Of a DNA stretch of 18,383 nt, positions 8,073-14,374 are shown one piece after another; the stretch's first letter is position 1, and each line of letters starts with the position of its first letter. The DNA comes from Lachnospiraceae bacterium UBA3814. GTDB taxonomy: Bacteria > Bacillota > Clostridia > Lachnospirales > Lachnospiraceae. The stretch covers positions 1 through 18,383 of the forward strand of contig DFEA01000060.1 of assembly GCA_002368575.1 (NCBI GenBank). The letters are read 5' to 3'. The translations under genes were made by a program, and so were the position numbers. The notes below the pieces were generated by a model. The model saw only the letters and a program-made list of their open reading frames with translations, did no database searches and was not told the origin of the DNA.

Positions 8073-8651
8073 TTACTTCAGCCGGTTGGCTGTTTTGCAT
8101 ACTATCTCATAAACAGAGGAAGCCCTTGCCGCAAGCTCATAATTGACCCTTGCCAGAAGCTTAAGGTATTCAAGGGTCTCTCCTTCATAGACCGTCCCGT
8201 CGGAAAAAAGCTCCCCCGTCACGGCTATGACCTCCCCCTTCAGGCATTTACGGCATATGCCTTCGATCCCTTCGATGATGCTGTCCGAAGGGTCGGCACA
8301 TATACTTCCGTCATCCGAAAACATCTCGTTGGCGCAGAGATTGGGGATATCCTCGATGAGCACAAAGCTTTCCTGCCCGATAAGCCCTGCTGCCGACCCT
8401 ATATCCCTGCTTATCTCAAGGGTCCTGTAGCCCTTTCCGCTTCTCTGCCTTACATGCCTCTGTATCCTTTCAAGGCTTTCCTCATCCCTTGCGGCCATGG
8501 TGGCAAGATAGATAAGCTCGGACCCGGTTCCTTCCTCACACTCCCGCAGCTGCCCTGCCGCCTCTCTTTGCCTTTCCGCGTTCTCCTCAAGGAGCCTCTC
8601 CGCAAAGGCGCTCTTACCGCTGGCGGAGCCGCCTGTTATCAGCCTAAGCAT
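8073..8651 (-). CDS. cobU: Adenosylcobinamide kinase / guanylyltransferase, clostridial-type CobU
   Basis: Phosphorylates adenosylcobinamide and converts the phosphate to adenosylcobinamide-GDP. The 192-aa protein has an intact P-loop GGSASGKS (7-14), IYLATM (47-52) and His66 in RIQRHVRQR, the position of the guanylylated histidine in Salmonella CobU, then GYRTLE. It differs from enterobacterial CobU in two places. The VDCLT segment reads IEDIPNLCANEMF, a variant seen in clostridial relatives. The VTNEVGxGxVP motif reads VTGELFSDG (144-152), losing the Asn. The ATG at 8651 overlaps the cobT stop by 8 nt and has a GGGGGG four bases upstream; a longer start at 8702 would add a non-homologous 17-residue tail. 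See the small CobU-like neighbour, which keeps NETGCGVVP. Confidence 0.9.
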   Translation of the reverse strand: MLRLITGGSASGKSAFAERLLEENAERQREAAGQLRECEEGTGSELIYLATMAARDEESLERIQRHVRQRSGKGYRTLEISRDIGSAAGLIGQESFVLIEDIPNLCANEMFSDDGSICADPSDSIIEGIEGICRKCLKGEVIAVTGELFSDGTVYEGETLEYLKLLARVNYELAARASSVYEIVCKTANRLK

Positions 8652-9846
8652 GGGACCCCCCGATTTCCGGCACGGAAGGATTACTCTCTCCTTCTTCAGC
8701 ATATCTTACATACGGGTCGATCCCGAGCTTATAAAAATCATGCCCGCTGTTAAATACGTTTAAGGCAGAGCGAAGCATCGGCAAAAGCATCACAGCGCCT
8801 CCTCCCTCACCTAAAAACATTTCCGCATCTATGACCGGCCTTTTTCCGAGGCTTTCAAGGATAAGCCTCCCTCCCGCCTCAAGCGTGCAGTGGCTTGGAA
8901 GCATCGCCTTTACAGAGGCTTCACAGAGCCTTTTTGCGCAGAGTGCCGAAACGGAGCTTATATAGCCGTCGATCACTACCGGTATCCCGTAAAAGGCTCC
9001 TCCCAGAAAGATCCCGCATAAGCCTGCCATATCAAGCCCTCCGACCTTTAATAGCACATCGACAGGGTCTGTGGCGTCCGGCCTGTTTACCTCAATGGCC
9101 CTCTTTATTATCGAATGCTTTTTAAGAAGCTTATCCGCAGGAAGCCCCGCGCCTCTCCCCGCAAGCTGCTCAACCGGCTCTCCCGTAAGCACCGCAGCGG
9201 CCGCGGCGGCGGTAGTGGTATTTCCTATCCCCATTTCTCCGGTAAGGATAATATCAAAGCCTGCTTCCTTAAGCTCGCCCGCAAGCCTTATTCCGGCAAG
9301 CACCGCTTTTTCACAGGTCTCCCTGCTCATTGCGGCACCCTCCGCGATATTGTTCGTCCCGTCTGAAAGATGCCGGTTCAGTATCCTGTATTTTCCTGAA
9401 GCAGGCCTTGTACGGTCAGGCTTCAGAACCTCTGAAAGCTCGCTTATTTCCTGCTCTGTCCCAAGCCTGTCCGGAGCTTTTTCGGGCTGGGCGGAAAGAT
9501 TGACGCCTATATCCACCGGAAGCACAGTGCAGTCCAAGGCCTGCGCCATGAACGAAACCGTACTCTCATCGCGGGCAAGCGCCTTCATTACGCTCAAGGT
9601 GACCTCCTGCCCCGACTGGCTGACTCCCTCATTTACCACTCCGTTATCCGAACAGAACACGACAAGCACCGCCCTGTCAAGCCTCGGCTCAATGCTCTGC
9701 TTAAGCGCGGCGACCTCTGTGATCATATCCTCAAACCGGCCTAAGCTTCCCAGCGGCTTTGCAATACTGTCCCATTTTCTCCTTGCGGCTCTTATGAATT
9801 CTTTATTTGCAGGGGTTATCCCTTCCAGATATTTACCGATCCCCAC
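8644..9846 (-). CDS. cobT: Nicotinate-nucleotide:dimethylbenzimidazole phosphoribosyltransferase (CobT)
   Basis: Makes alpha-ribotides of the lower-ligand base from nicotinate mononucleotide, the activation step for the nucleotide loop. Motifs: KPLGSLGRFED (30-40), CSDNGVVNEGVS (65-76), GEMGIGNTT (203-211), and GEGGGA with the catalytic Glu at 347. At 400 aa it exceeds the usual ~350. The excess lies in an insertion of roughly 25-30 residues between VDIGV (111-115) and SDGTNNIAEG (161-170), plus a C-terminal tail from about 371. Translation starts at GTG 9846, 14 nt inside cbiA, with GAGGAG ten bases upstream. The lower-ligand base used cannot be predicted from sequence. Confidence 0.95.
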   Translation of the reverse strand: MGIGKYLEGITPANKEFIRAARRKWDSIAKPLGSLGRFEDMITEVAALKQSIEPRLDRAVLVVFCSDNGVVNEGVSQSGQEVTLSVMKALARDESTVSFMAQALDCTVLPVDIGVNLSAQPEKAPDRLGTEQEISELSEVLKPDRTRPASGKYRILNRHLSDGTNNIAEGAAMSRETCEKAVLAGIRLAGELKEAGFDIILTGEMGIGNTTTAAAAAAVLTGEPVEQLAGRGAGLPADKLLKKHSIIKRAIEVNRPDATDPVDVLLKVGGLDMAGLCGIFLGGAFYGIPVVIDGYISSVSALCAKRLCEASVKAMLPSHCTLEAGGRLILESLGKRPVIDAEMFLGEGGGAVMLLPMLRSALNVFNSGHDFYKLGIDPYVRYAEEGESNPSVPEIGGSHA

Positions 9847-11407
9847 AGCTCTTAAACTCCTCTGCCCTTTTCACAAACCTCTCACCCAGGGTTTCAGCGG
9901 TGTGAGAGCCGGATACCGGCCTGAAGGAAAGATCCATATGCGGAAAGCCGGCATACAGCCTGTCGCTATAAAAGCCCGCGATCCACTCGCTCCCCGTACT
10001 CGTTTCACCGGCCCGTTCCTTCCTTGCCTTTAAGCATTTCAGGCCGGTATCGCAGTCTGCCGTGCTTTTATAATAGTGGAATTCATGAGCCGGTATTTCC
10101 TCACCGTTTCGAAAGAGCATCGAATCCTCTCCCTTAAGCCTTACATAGCCAAACCTCTGCAGGGAGCCGGCATAAAATGCGTCACCGCCGATCACGCCAG
10201 TAAGCTCAAAACGGTCCGCCGCATGCGCCCCCGGGGCTTTTAGCCCGCTTACGCCCTTATGCAGGTACATAAAGCCTCCGCACTCCGCTATCATCGGCAT
10301 TCCCGCATAAAAAGCAGCCGAGATGCTCTTTATCATGGACCGGTTTTTACTTAATCCCTCAAGATGAAGCTCCGGATAGCCTCCTCCAAGATAGAGACCA
10401 AAGATCCCCGGCGGAAGCTTCTCATCCTTTATGGGGCTGAAGAAGACAAGCTCGGCCCCGGCCTCCTCAAGAGCCCTGAGACTTGTCCTGTAATAAAAGC
10501 AAAAGGCGTCGTCCCAGGCGATTGCTATCCTTATGCCCCTGACCACCTTCGGCCGAAGGCTCTTATCCTCAAAAGCGGGGCCTTCATTCGCCTGCCCCTC
10601 CGGGAGATCCGGTGAAGCATGCGTCAATGTGTATATGTCCCCGGACCCCGGCCCCGCAGAGAGCTTAAGTATCCCGTCAAGGTCCACCGTTTCCGCCAGC
10701 CTGTCCGAAAGAAGCTCAAACCTCTCCGAAAGGCCCCGGGTATCCTCCTTTGATACCGCGGCCAGCCCAAGGTGTCTGCTGTCTATCTCAGCCTCCCTGA
10801 AATGAGGCATGAAGCCCAGTACCGGGATCCCCGTCTCACGCTCTATCACAGGCTTCAGGTAATCGTAAAGGCTTTTCTTACAGTCGTTTAAAATAACGCC
10901 TGATATCTTACTGTCCTCTCGAAACGTCAGCATTCCCTTTATAAGGGCCGCCAGGGTAATGCCTGCTCCCGAAGGTCTGATCACAAGTATCACCGGGGTG
11001 TCTGTCAGTCCGGCAATTTCCCATGAGCTGTTTTTCGTACCTCCGCCGATCCCGTCATAATAGCCCATTACCCCCTCAAGGATAACAAGCCCCGGGCCTG
11101 CCTGGGAGCTCCTCTCTCCAATGCCCTGCAGCAAAAGCGCCGAAAGCGTGTCCCGAAAGCCCTGCAGAAACGGGTCGATATTACAGCCCCCGGGTAAAGG
11201 GGCCTTATCATCCGCCGTTTCTTCAAGCACCCTTTTATGTAGAAGGGGATCTATATAATCCGGCCCGCATTTAAGGACCTGCGTGTTGATCCCGCGTTTC
11301 TTAAAGGCCAGAGCCAAAGCGGTGCATAACACTGTTTTTCCGCTCCCGCTGCTCATGGCGGAAAGCATTATCCCGGCAATGCCCCTGTCCTTCATATTGC
11401 TTTTCAT
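9833..11407 (-). CDS. cbiA: Cobyrinate a,c-diamide synthase (CbiA/CobB)
   Basis: Glutamine- and ATP-dependent amidation of the a and c side chains of cobyrinic acid. The 524-aa protein has the P-loop region SAMSSGSGKT (16-25), KCGPDYIDP (46-54), VMGYYDGI (113-120), and a C-terminal glutamine amidotransferase domain. That domain carries GLYLGGGYPELH (337-348), the nucleophile Cys376 in AECGGFMYLH, HEFHYYKS (441-448) and a His at about 490. It is longer than the usual ~450-460 aa, mainly through loops around 245-290. The start at 11407 overlaps the thrH stop as ATGA; a second in-frame ATG at 11395 is less likely. Hydrogenobyrinate synthase (CobB) is a relative; the Clostridia-like setting favours CbiA. 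Confidence 0.95.
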   Translation of the reverse strand: MKSNMKDRGIAGIMLSAMSSGSGKTVLCTALALAFKKRGINTQVLKCGPDYIDPLLHKRVLEETADDKAPLPGGCNIDPFLQGFRDTLSALLLQGIGERSSQAGPGLVILEGVMGYYDGIGGGTKNSSWEIAGLTDTPVILVIRPSGAGITLAALIKGMLTFREDSKISGVILNDCKKSLYDYLKPVIERETGIPVLGFMPHFREAEIDSRHLGLAAVSKEDTRGLSERFELLSDRLAETVDLDGILKLSAGPGSGDIYTLTHASPDLPEGQANEGPAFEDKSLRPKVVRGIRIAIAWDDAFCFYYRTSLRALEEAGAELVFFSPIKDEKLPPGIFGLYLGGGYPELHLEGLSKNRSMIKSISAAFYAGMPMIAECGGFMYLHKGVSGLKAPGAHAADRFELTGVIGGDAFYAGSLQRFGYVRLKGEDSMLFRNGEEIPAHEFHYYKSTADCDTGLKCLKARKERAGETSTGSEWIAGFYSDRLYAGFPHMDLSFRPVSGSHTAETLGERFVKRAEEFKSCGDR

Positions 11408-12003
11408 AGGGCCTTTTTTATTGACTCAAGCAGATCGTCATATTCCTCAAAGGCGGGGAGCCCGGGGTTATCCTTTATTATCTGCTCCGTGCTTCTGAAT
11501 AAAAAGCCGGCCTTTCCTGCCTTTATCATTCCCAGGTCATTGTGGCTGTCCCCGCAGGCTATCGTTTCAAAGCCGATTGACTGAAGCGCTTTTACGGTCG
11601 AAAGCTTGGACTGCTCGCATCTCATCCTGTAGCCGGTGATCTCACCTGAGGCCGAGACCTCAAGACTGTTGCAGAATATCGTAGGATAGCCGAGCTTTTT
11701 CATAAGAGGGCCCGCAAACTGCGAAAAGGTATCGCTTATTATTATGACCTGAGTAAGCTCCCTCAAGCTGTCAAGAAACTCCCGCGCCCCCGGCATAGGG
11801 TCTATTTTCCCGATGACAGCCTGAATTTCCTTAAGCCCCAGCCCGTGCTCCTTAAGAATGGAAAGCCTGAACCGCATGAGCTTATCATAATCCGGTTCGT
11901 CCCTGGTAGTCCTCTTAAGCTCCGGGATACCGCTTTCCTCGGCAAAAGCTATCCATATCTCAGGTACCAGTACCCCTTCAAGGTCCAAACAAACTATATT
12001 CAT
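11404..12003 (-). CDS. thrH: ThrH-like HAD phosphatase/phosphotransferase
   Basis: The 199-aa protein matches Pseudomonas ThrH closely by eye along its length: CLDLEGVLVPEIWIAFAEESG at the N-terminus with nucleophile Asp7, DYDKLMRFRLSILKEHGL, IISDTF (HAD motif II), EQSKLSTVKAL with the motif III lysine region, and CGDSHNDLGM (motif IV). ThrH is a phosphoserine phosphatase that can also transfer phosphate from phosphoserine to homoserine. The gene has a GGAGG five bases upstream, its own promoter, and is coupled to cbiA by ATGA. In this setting it could act on a phosphate compound of cobamide synthesis, such as alpha-ribazole phosphate or threonine phosphate. That is inference from position and from the lack of CobC/CobZ and PduX nearby. 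Confidence 0.87.
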   Translation of the reverse strand: MNIVCLDLEGVLVPEIWIAFAEESGIPELKRTTRDEPDYDKLMRFRLSILKEHGLGLKEIQAVIGKIDPMPGAREFLDSLRELTQVIIISDTFSQFAGPLMKKLGYPTIFCNSLEVSASGEITGYRMRCEQSKLSTVKALQSIGFETIACGDSHNDLGMIKAGKAGFLFRSTEQIIKDNPGLPAFEEYDDLLESIKKAL

Positions 12004-12060
12004 ATATTCCTCCGATCTTCCTTATATTATCCGTGGGTAAAACTGCGGTGCATCCGTCAC

Positions 12061-12089
12061 ATTGTACCACAGCGATGCTTTGTCCTCAA
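12061..12089 (-). promoter_or_regulatory. Internal promoter ahead of thrH-cbiA-cobT
   Basis: In the 105-nt gap between the adenosyltransferase stop and thrH, the minus strand has TTGAGG (84-89 of the 12000s) and TACAAT (12061-12066) with a 17-nt spacer. The transcription start would fall near 12054, giving a leader of about 50 nt. That is too short for a cobalamin riboswitch, and none is seen. The main cob genes may therefore be expressed independently of the thioesterase and adenosyltransferase. Confidence 0.55.
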
Positions 12090-12108
12090 TCGCCTTGCCC
12101 CCGACGCC

Positions 12109-12666
12109 TTAATATTCCACGCCTCTCCTTGCTGCAATGCCCTTTTCGTAGGGGTGCTTTAAGCAGCAGAATTCAGTGACATAGTCAGCCTCCTCAAGCA
12201 TCCATTCCCGCGGTTCTCTTCCTGTCAGCACGATCTCCCTGCTATTGCGCCCCTCGGTAACGACCCTCTTAAGAAGCTCCTCCGACAAAAGCCCCGAAGC
12301 GACCCCCAAAAGCGCCTCATCCAGGATGAGCAGCTCCCCGCGCTCCCTGCTCATACAGGGGCCAGGCTTTTCCAGGGCCTCCGAAAGCTCGGAAAGGAGC
12401 ATATTAAGGATCTCATCCTGCTTAAGCCTTACCTCCTGCCTTTCCGTCTCGCTCAGGCTTTTTATAAAGCCAGAGCAGGGCTTTCCGTTTAATATCCTCG
12501 CTCCCAGCTTTTCAAGGATATTGATCTCCCCGCTTTTCCGGCTCCCGTTTTTCAAAAACCTTACCACCGTCACCGGAAAGCCCGCATCCAGGGACCTGAG
12601 CGCCAGCCCTGCCGCCGCGGTCGATTTTCCCTTGCCTTCCCCGTAATACAAATGCACAAGACCCAT
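12109..12666 (-). CDS. cobO: Corrinoid adenosyltransferase, CobA/CobO/BtuR type
   Basis: Transfers the 5'-deoxyadenosyl group of ATP to cob(I)alamin or cobinamide corrinoids. The 185-aa length and layout fit the CobA/BtuR family: HLYYGEGKGKST (5-16, an ATP-binding P-loop), AGLALRSLD, VVRFLKNG, LLILDEAL (Walker B-like), IVLTGREP and a C-terminal HPYEKGIAARRGVEY (family ends HxxxxGxxARxGIE-Y/F). The start has AAGGA seven bases upstream and lies 11 nt behind the thioesterase stop, so the two are probably co-transcribed. It is the only adenosyltransferase in the window. Confidence 0.94.
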   Translation of the reverse strand: MGLVHLYYGEGKGKSTAAAGLALRSLDAGFPVTVVRFLKNGSRKSGEINILEKLGARILNGKPCSGFIKSLSETERQEVRLKQDEILNMLLSELSEALEKPGPCMSRERGELLILDEALLGVASGLLSEELLKRVVTEGRNSREIVLTGREPREWMLEEADYVTEFCCLKHPYEKGIAARRGVEY

Positions 12667-12677
12667 GGCGCTTCCTT

Positions 12678-13421
12678 CTAATCTGTGGTTATCACCGCGA
12701 CCGAAGCCACGGTACCGTCTTTTTTGACCGCCTGAAGCCTTATCATGCCTGAAGCATCCCTTTCTCTCTGCATATAAATATCGAGCATTTCACCCTCGAA
12801 GCACTGGGTACGGTACTGAAGCTCCATCTCGGTCACGGGATGCTCCCTGAAATATTCAGTCGAAAAAGCATTCAGAAACATATCTATATATTTAATATTA
12901 TTCATGTGGTGGGACTTGTCAATATCTGTATATCTTACGGTATGCGTATAGACAAATTCGGCATTTTCGACGGATCTCCCTATCCTTATGAAGCGTGAAA
13001 GGCCGTCCTCCCTGTCATAGGTGATGTCCTCCGAAAAATCTATCCCCGAAAGCCTTACAAGCTTCTGCCCCTCAAGGTTAAAGGGACAGCTCTCGACCCT
13101 CCCCGCCGCGTACAGCTTGCCTCCCGCGCTGATCCACAGCCCGTGGTTGACAAGGAGCGGCGAATTGACCGGCTCCACCCAGGTCTCCATTTTAAGCTTC
13201 GTGTCAAAGTCCGCCTTCTTATAGACGTGAAGCTTATACTTTGTGAATATCCATGCACAGCCGGTCCGCTCCGGAAGCTTATCGTTTCCCATATCATAAA
13301 GGTACATATGCGCTGAGGTCAGATCCTGAAAAAGGTTAAAATAACCCCTGACCCCGATAAGCCCGTCCGCCTCGGCGTCTCGAAACCTCGGAATGAACTC
13401 CTCTGTATATATTTTTCCCAT
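12678..13421 (-). CDS. Acyl-ACP thioesterase (FatA/FatB-like double hot-dog)
   Basis: Predicted to release fatty acids from acyl carrier protein. The 247-aa protein has an N-terminal hot-dog (FIPRFRDAEADG, FNLFQDLTSAH, WIFTKYKLHVYKKADF) and a C-terminal hot-dog with YTDIDKSHHMNNIKY. In plant and many bacterial enzymes the equivalent catalytic block reads DxDxNxHxNNxKY: Asp168 and His172 are kept but the Asn is Ser170 here. The start has an excellent GGAGG six bases upstream. It lies first in the cobalamin gene run, 11 nt before the adenosyltransferase. No biochemical tie between acyl release and cobamides is known, so the association may be simple operon hitch-hiking. Fold assignment is firm; the acyl length is unknown. 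Confidence 0.88.
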   Translation of the reverse strand: MGKIYTEEFIPRFRDAEADGLIGVRGYFNLFQDLTSAHMYLYDMGNDKLPERTGCAWIFTKYKLHVYKKADFDTKLKMETWVEPVNSPLLVNHGLWISAGGKLYAAGRVESCPFNLEGQKLVRLSGIDFSEDITYDREDGLSRFIRIGRSVENAEFVYTHTVRYTDIDKSHHMNNIKYIDMFLNAFSTEYFREHPVTEMELQYRTQCFEGEMLDIYMQRERDASGMIRLQAVKKDGTVASVAVITTD

Positions 13422-13433
13422 TTTTGTCCTCCA

Positions 13434-13476
13434 GTGTCAGGCACGAGCCGGGTTTACTAGAGCTCGCATCTGACAC
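13434..13476 (-). promoter_or_regulatory. Imperfect hairpin in the thioesterase leader
   Basis: Arms GTGTCAG (13434-13440) and CTGACAC (13470-13476) pair perfectly. After a 3x3 internal loop, CGAGC (13444-13448) pairs with GCTCG (13462-13466). It ends about 13 nt before the start codon, so its 3' arm abuts the GGAGG. It could influence ribosome access, or it could be a chance dyad. Confidence 0.4.
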
Positions 13477-13482
13477 GCCAAT

Positions 13483-13510
13483 CAAGTTTGAAAGTTTACT
13501 TTCAAACTTG
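13483..13510. repeat. Perfect 12-bp inverted repeat in the thioesterase leader
   Basis: CAAGTTTGAAAG (13483-13494) and CTTTCAAACTTG (13499-13510) are exact reverse complements around a 4-nt centre (TTTA). A perfect 28-bp dyad with no following T-tract in either direction looks more like an operator for a dimeric regulator, or an RNA hairpin, than a terminator. I find no convincing promoter overlapping it. Confidence 0.75.
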
Positions 13511-13581
13511 TCCTCTGTTATCATCTGCCCTGAGTCAATAAAGTGAACGGAACATACTCTTTCACTGTAATACTATAACTG

Positions 13582-13617
13582 CAAAAGACACCACCCTGAA
13601 AAAGGTGATGTCTTTTG
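13582..13617 (-). terminator. Terminator hairpin after the DUF6465-type gene
   Basis: A 14-bp stem (13582-13595 with 13604-13617, one G-U pair on the minus strand) encloses an 8-nt loop and begins about 24 nt past the stop codon. The 3' arm ends in TTTTG, and the stem is A/T-rich at its base and GC-rich at its tip. It can fold on either strand. It separates this gene from the thioesterase/cobalamin operon. Confidence 0.75.
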
Positions 13618-13640
13618 TAAGATATAATATAAAGAACGTA

Positions 13641-13988
13641 TTAAAGATCGATCCCATCAACCGGAGTTCCGTTAACGACAGGATAATACTTGCCCTCGTC
13701 AGCATTAATATAGATAGTTATGCTCTTAACCTCGTCCTTATTGCCAGCCTTCTTATAAGCAGCCTTAGCATTCTTAAAAAGATCCTTCTCAGCTACATCA
13801 ACACCGTTATGCTGAACAACAATACTCTCCTTGACCTCAACCTTCTTAGCAGCACTCTTCTTTGCGGAGGAACCCCTTGCTGATCCCTTCTTCGTCTCTG
13901 TCTTTTCCTGAACTGCCTTCCTGGTCTCGGTCTTCTTTACTTCTGCTTTCCCGGGATCTGCTGCAATCGGTTTCTTTTCCTCTGCCAT
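13641..13988 (-). CDS. Small Lys/Ala-rich DUF6465-type protein
   Basis: The 115-aa product has two parts. Residues 1 to about 55 are low-complexity, highly basic Lys/Ala/Glu/Thr sequence (KKTETRKAVQEKTETKK, SSAKKSAAKKVEVK) and likely disordered. The remainder is a compact domain (ESIVVQHNGVDVAEKDLFKNAKAAYK ... IYINADEGKYYPVVNG) that I recognise as resembling DUF6465 proteins of Clostridia; its function is not known. The basic tail suggests nucleic-acid or cell-wall contact, which is only inference. The ATG at 13988 has AAAGGAG 11 bases upstream; an ATG at 14009 with a tight GAGG is the alternative. It has its own promoter (14225-14253) and terminator, so it is a single-gene unit. Codon choice looks biased toward few codons (AAG, CTT, GTT), as in abundant proteins. 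Confidence 0.8.
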   Translation of the reverse strand: MAEEKKPIAADPGKAEVKKTETRKAVQEKTETKKGSARGSSAKKSAAKKVEVKESIVVQHNGVDVAEKDLFKNAKAAYKKAGNKDEVKSITIYINADEGKYYPVVNGTPVDGIDL

Positions 13989-14008
13989 GACTTTACTATC
14001 TCCTTTCA

Positions 14009-14218
14009 TTACCTCAGATAACCGTCGCTTTCTATGCCCATTAACGTATATATAGCTGCCGGTTTATAGTGAACGGACCTGATCCGTTTACTATATTCTA
14101 ATGTATAACGAACGAATACCTCGCTTTCAGAATCAGAAACGGCAGTATCAATTACGTTTGCGGGGTCAACACTGGCTTTGTGTTTCCTGAAGATACCGTG
14201 TGATTCTCGGTACCTCAT
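14009..14218 (-). other. Leader of the DUF6465-type gene with an unbroken 69-codon frame
   Basis: Between the promoter and the gene lie about 230 nt of transcribed leader. An ATG at 14218 coincides with the predicted transcription start and opens a 69-codon frame ending in TAATGA at the next ATG. It has no ribosome binding site, mixed third-base use and no recognisable domain, so I do not call it a gene. The leader also contains a hairpin: TAGTGAACGGAC at 14067-14078 pairs with 14082-14093, with one mismatch and one G-U pair. A leaderless small protein or a long structured 5' UTR are both possible. Confidence 0.3.
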
Positions 14219-14224
14219 TTTGAT

Positions 14225-14253
14225 AATATAGAACAAATACACTGTTTTGTCAA
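14225..14253 (-). promoter_or_regulatory. Consensus-like sigma-A promoter for the DUF6465-type gene
   Basis: A perfect -35 TTGACA (14248-14253) and a -10 TATATT (14225-14230) are spaced by 17 nt on the minus strand. Sequence upstream (14254-14300) is A/T-rich with A-tracts. The start would be near 14218, about 230 nt before the chosen start codon. This is the best protein-gene promoter in the window. Confidence 0.75.
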
Positions 14254-14339
14254 ATAAAGTTCCGTGTTTTTCCCGATAATTCCTGTTTTTTGTAGAAAAC
14301 ACACAATACAATGGCCGGGGTCAGGGCATCCGGAAGCGC

Positions 14340-14365
14340 AACAGTTCACCCTTCGGCGAACCGTT
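14340..14365 (-). terminator. Hairpin after the transaldolase gene, possible operon end
   Basis: An 11-bp stem with two G-U pairs (14340-14350 with 14355-14365) and a 4-nt loop begins ten bases after the transaldolase stop codon. There is no U-tract behind it on the minus strand, so it is not a textbook intrinsic terminator. Its position suggests transcript 3'-end formation or protection. Confidence 0.4.
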
Positions 14366-14374
14366 ATCGGGAAG

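Noticed and set aside
8073..8702. Longer start for cobU at 8702
   Set aside because: It would add 17 residues before the P-loop beta strand and overlap cobT by 59 nt; the ATG at 8651 has a strong G-rich ribosome binding site.
8885..8900. CAGTGGC word, complement of the GCCACTG B12 box
   Set aside because: It lies inside the coding sequence of cobT with none of the surrounding riboswitch structure.
9071..10033. Long open frame (about 320 codons) on the plus strand across cobT and the end of cbiA
   Set aside because: It is rich in Ser/Ala/Pro, has no recognisable domain and lies fully opposite two certain cobalamin genes; it reflects their codon pattern on the other strand.
13336..13524. 62-codon minus-strand frame starting in the thioesterase leader
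   Set aside because: It runs through both leader hairpins and out of frame into the thioesterase; ribosome binding site is weak and the product is low in recognisable content.
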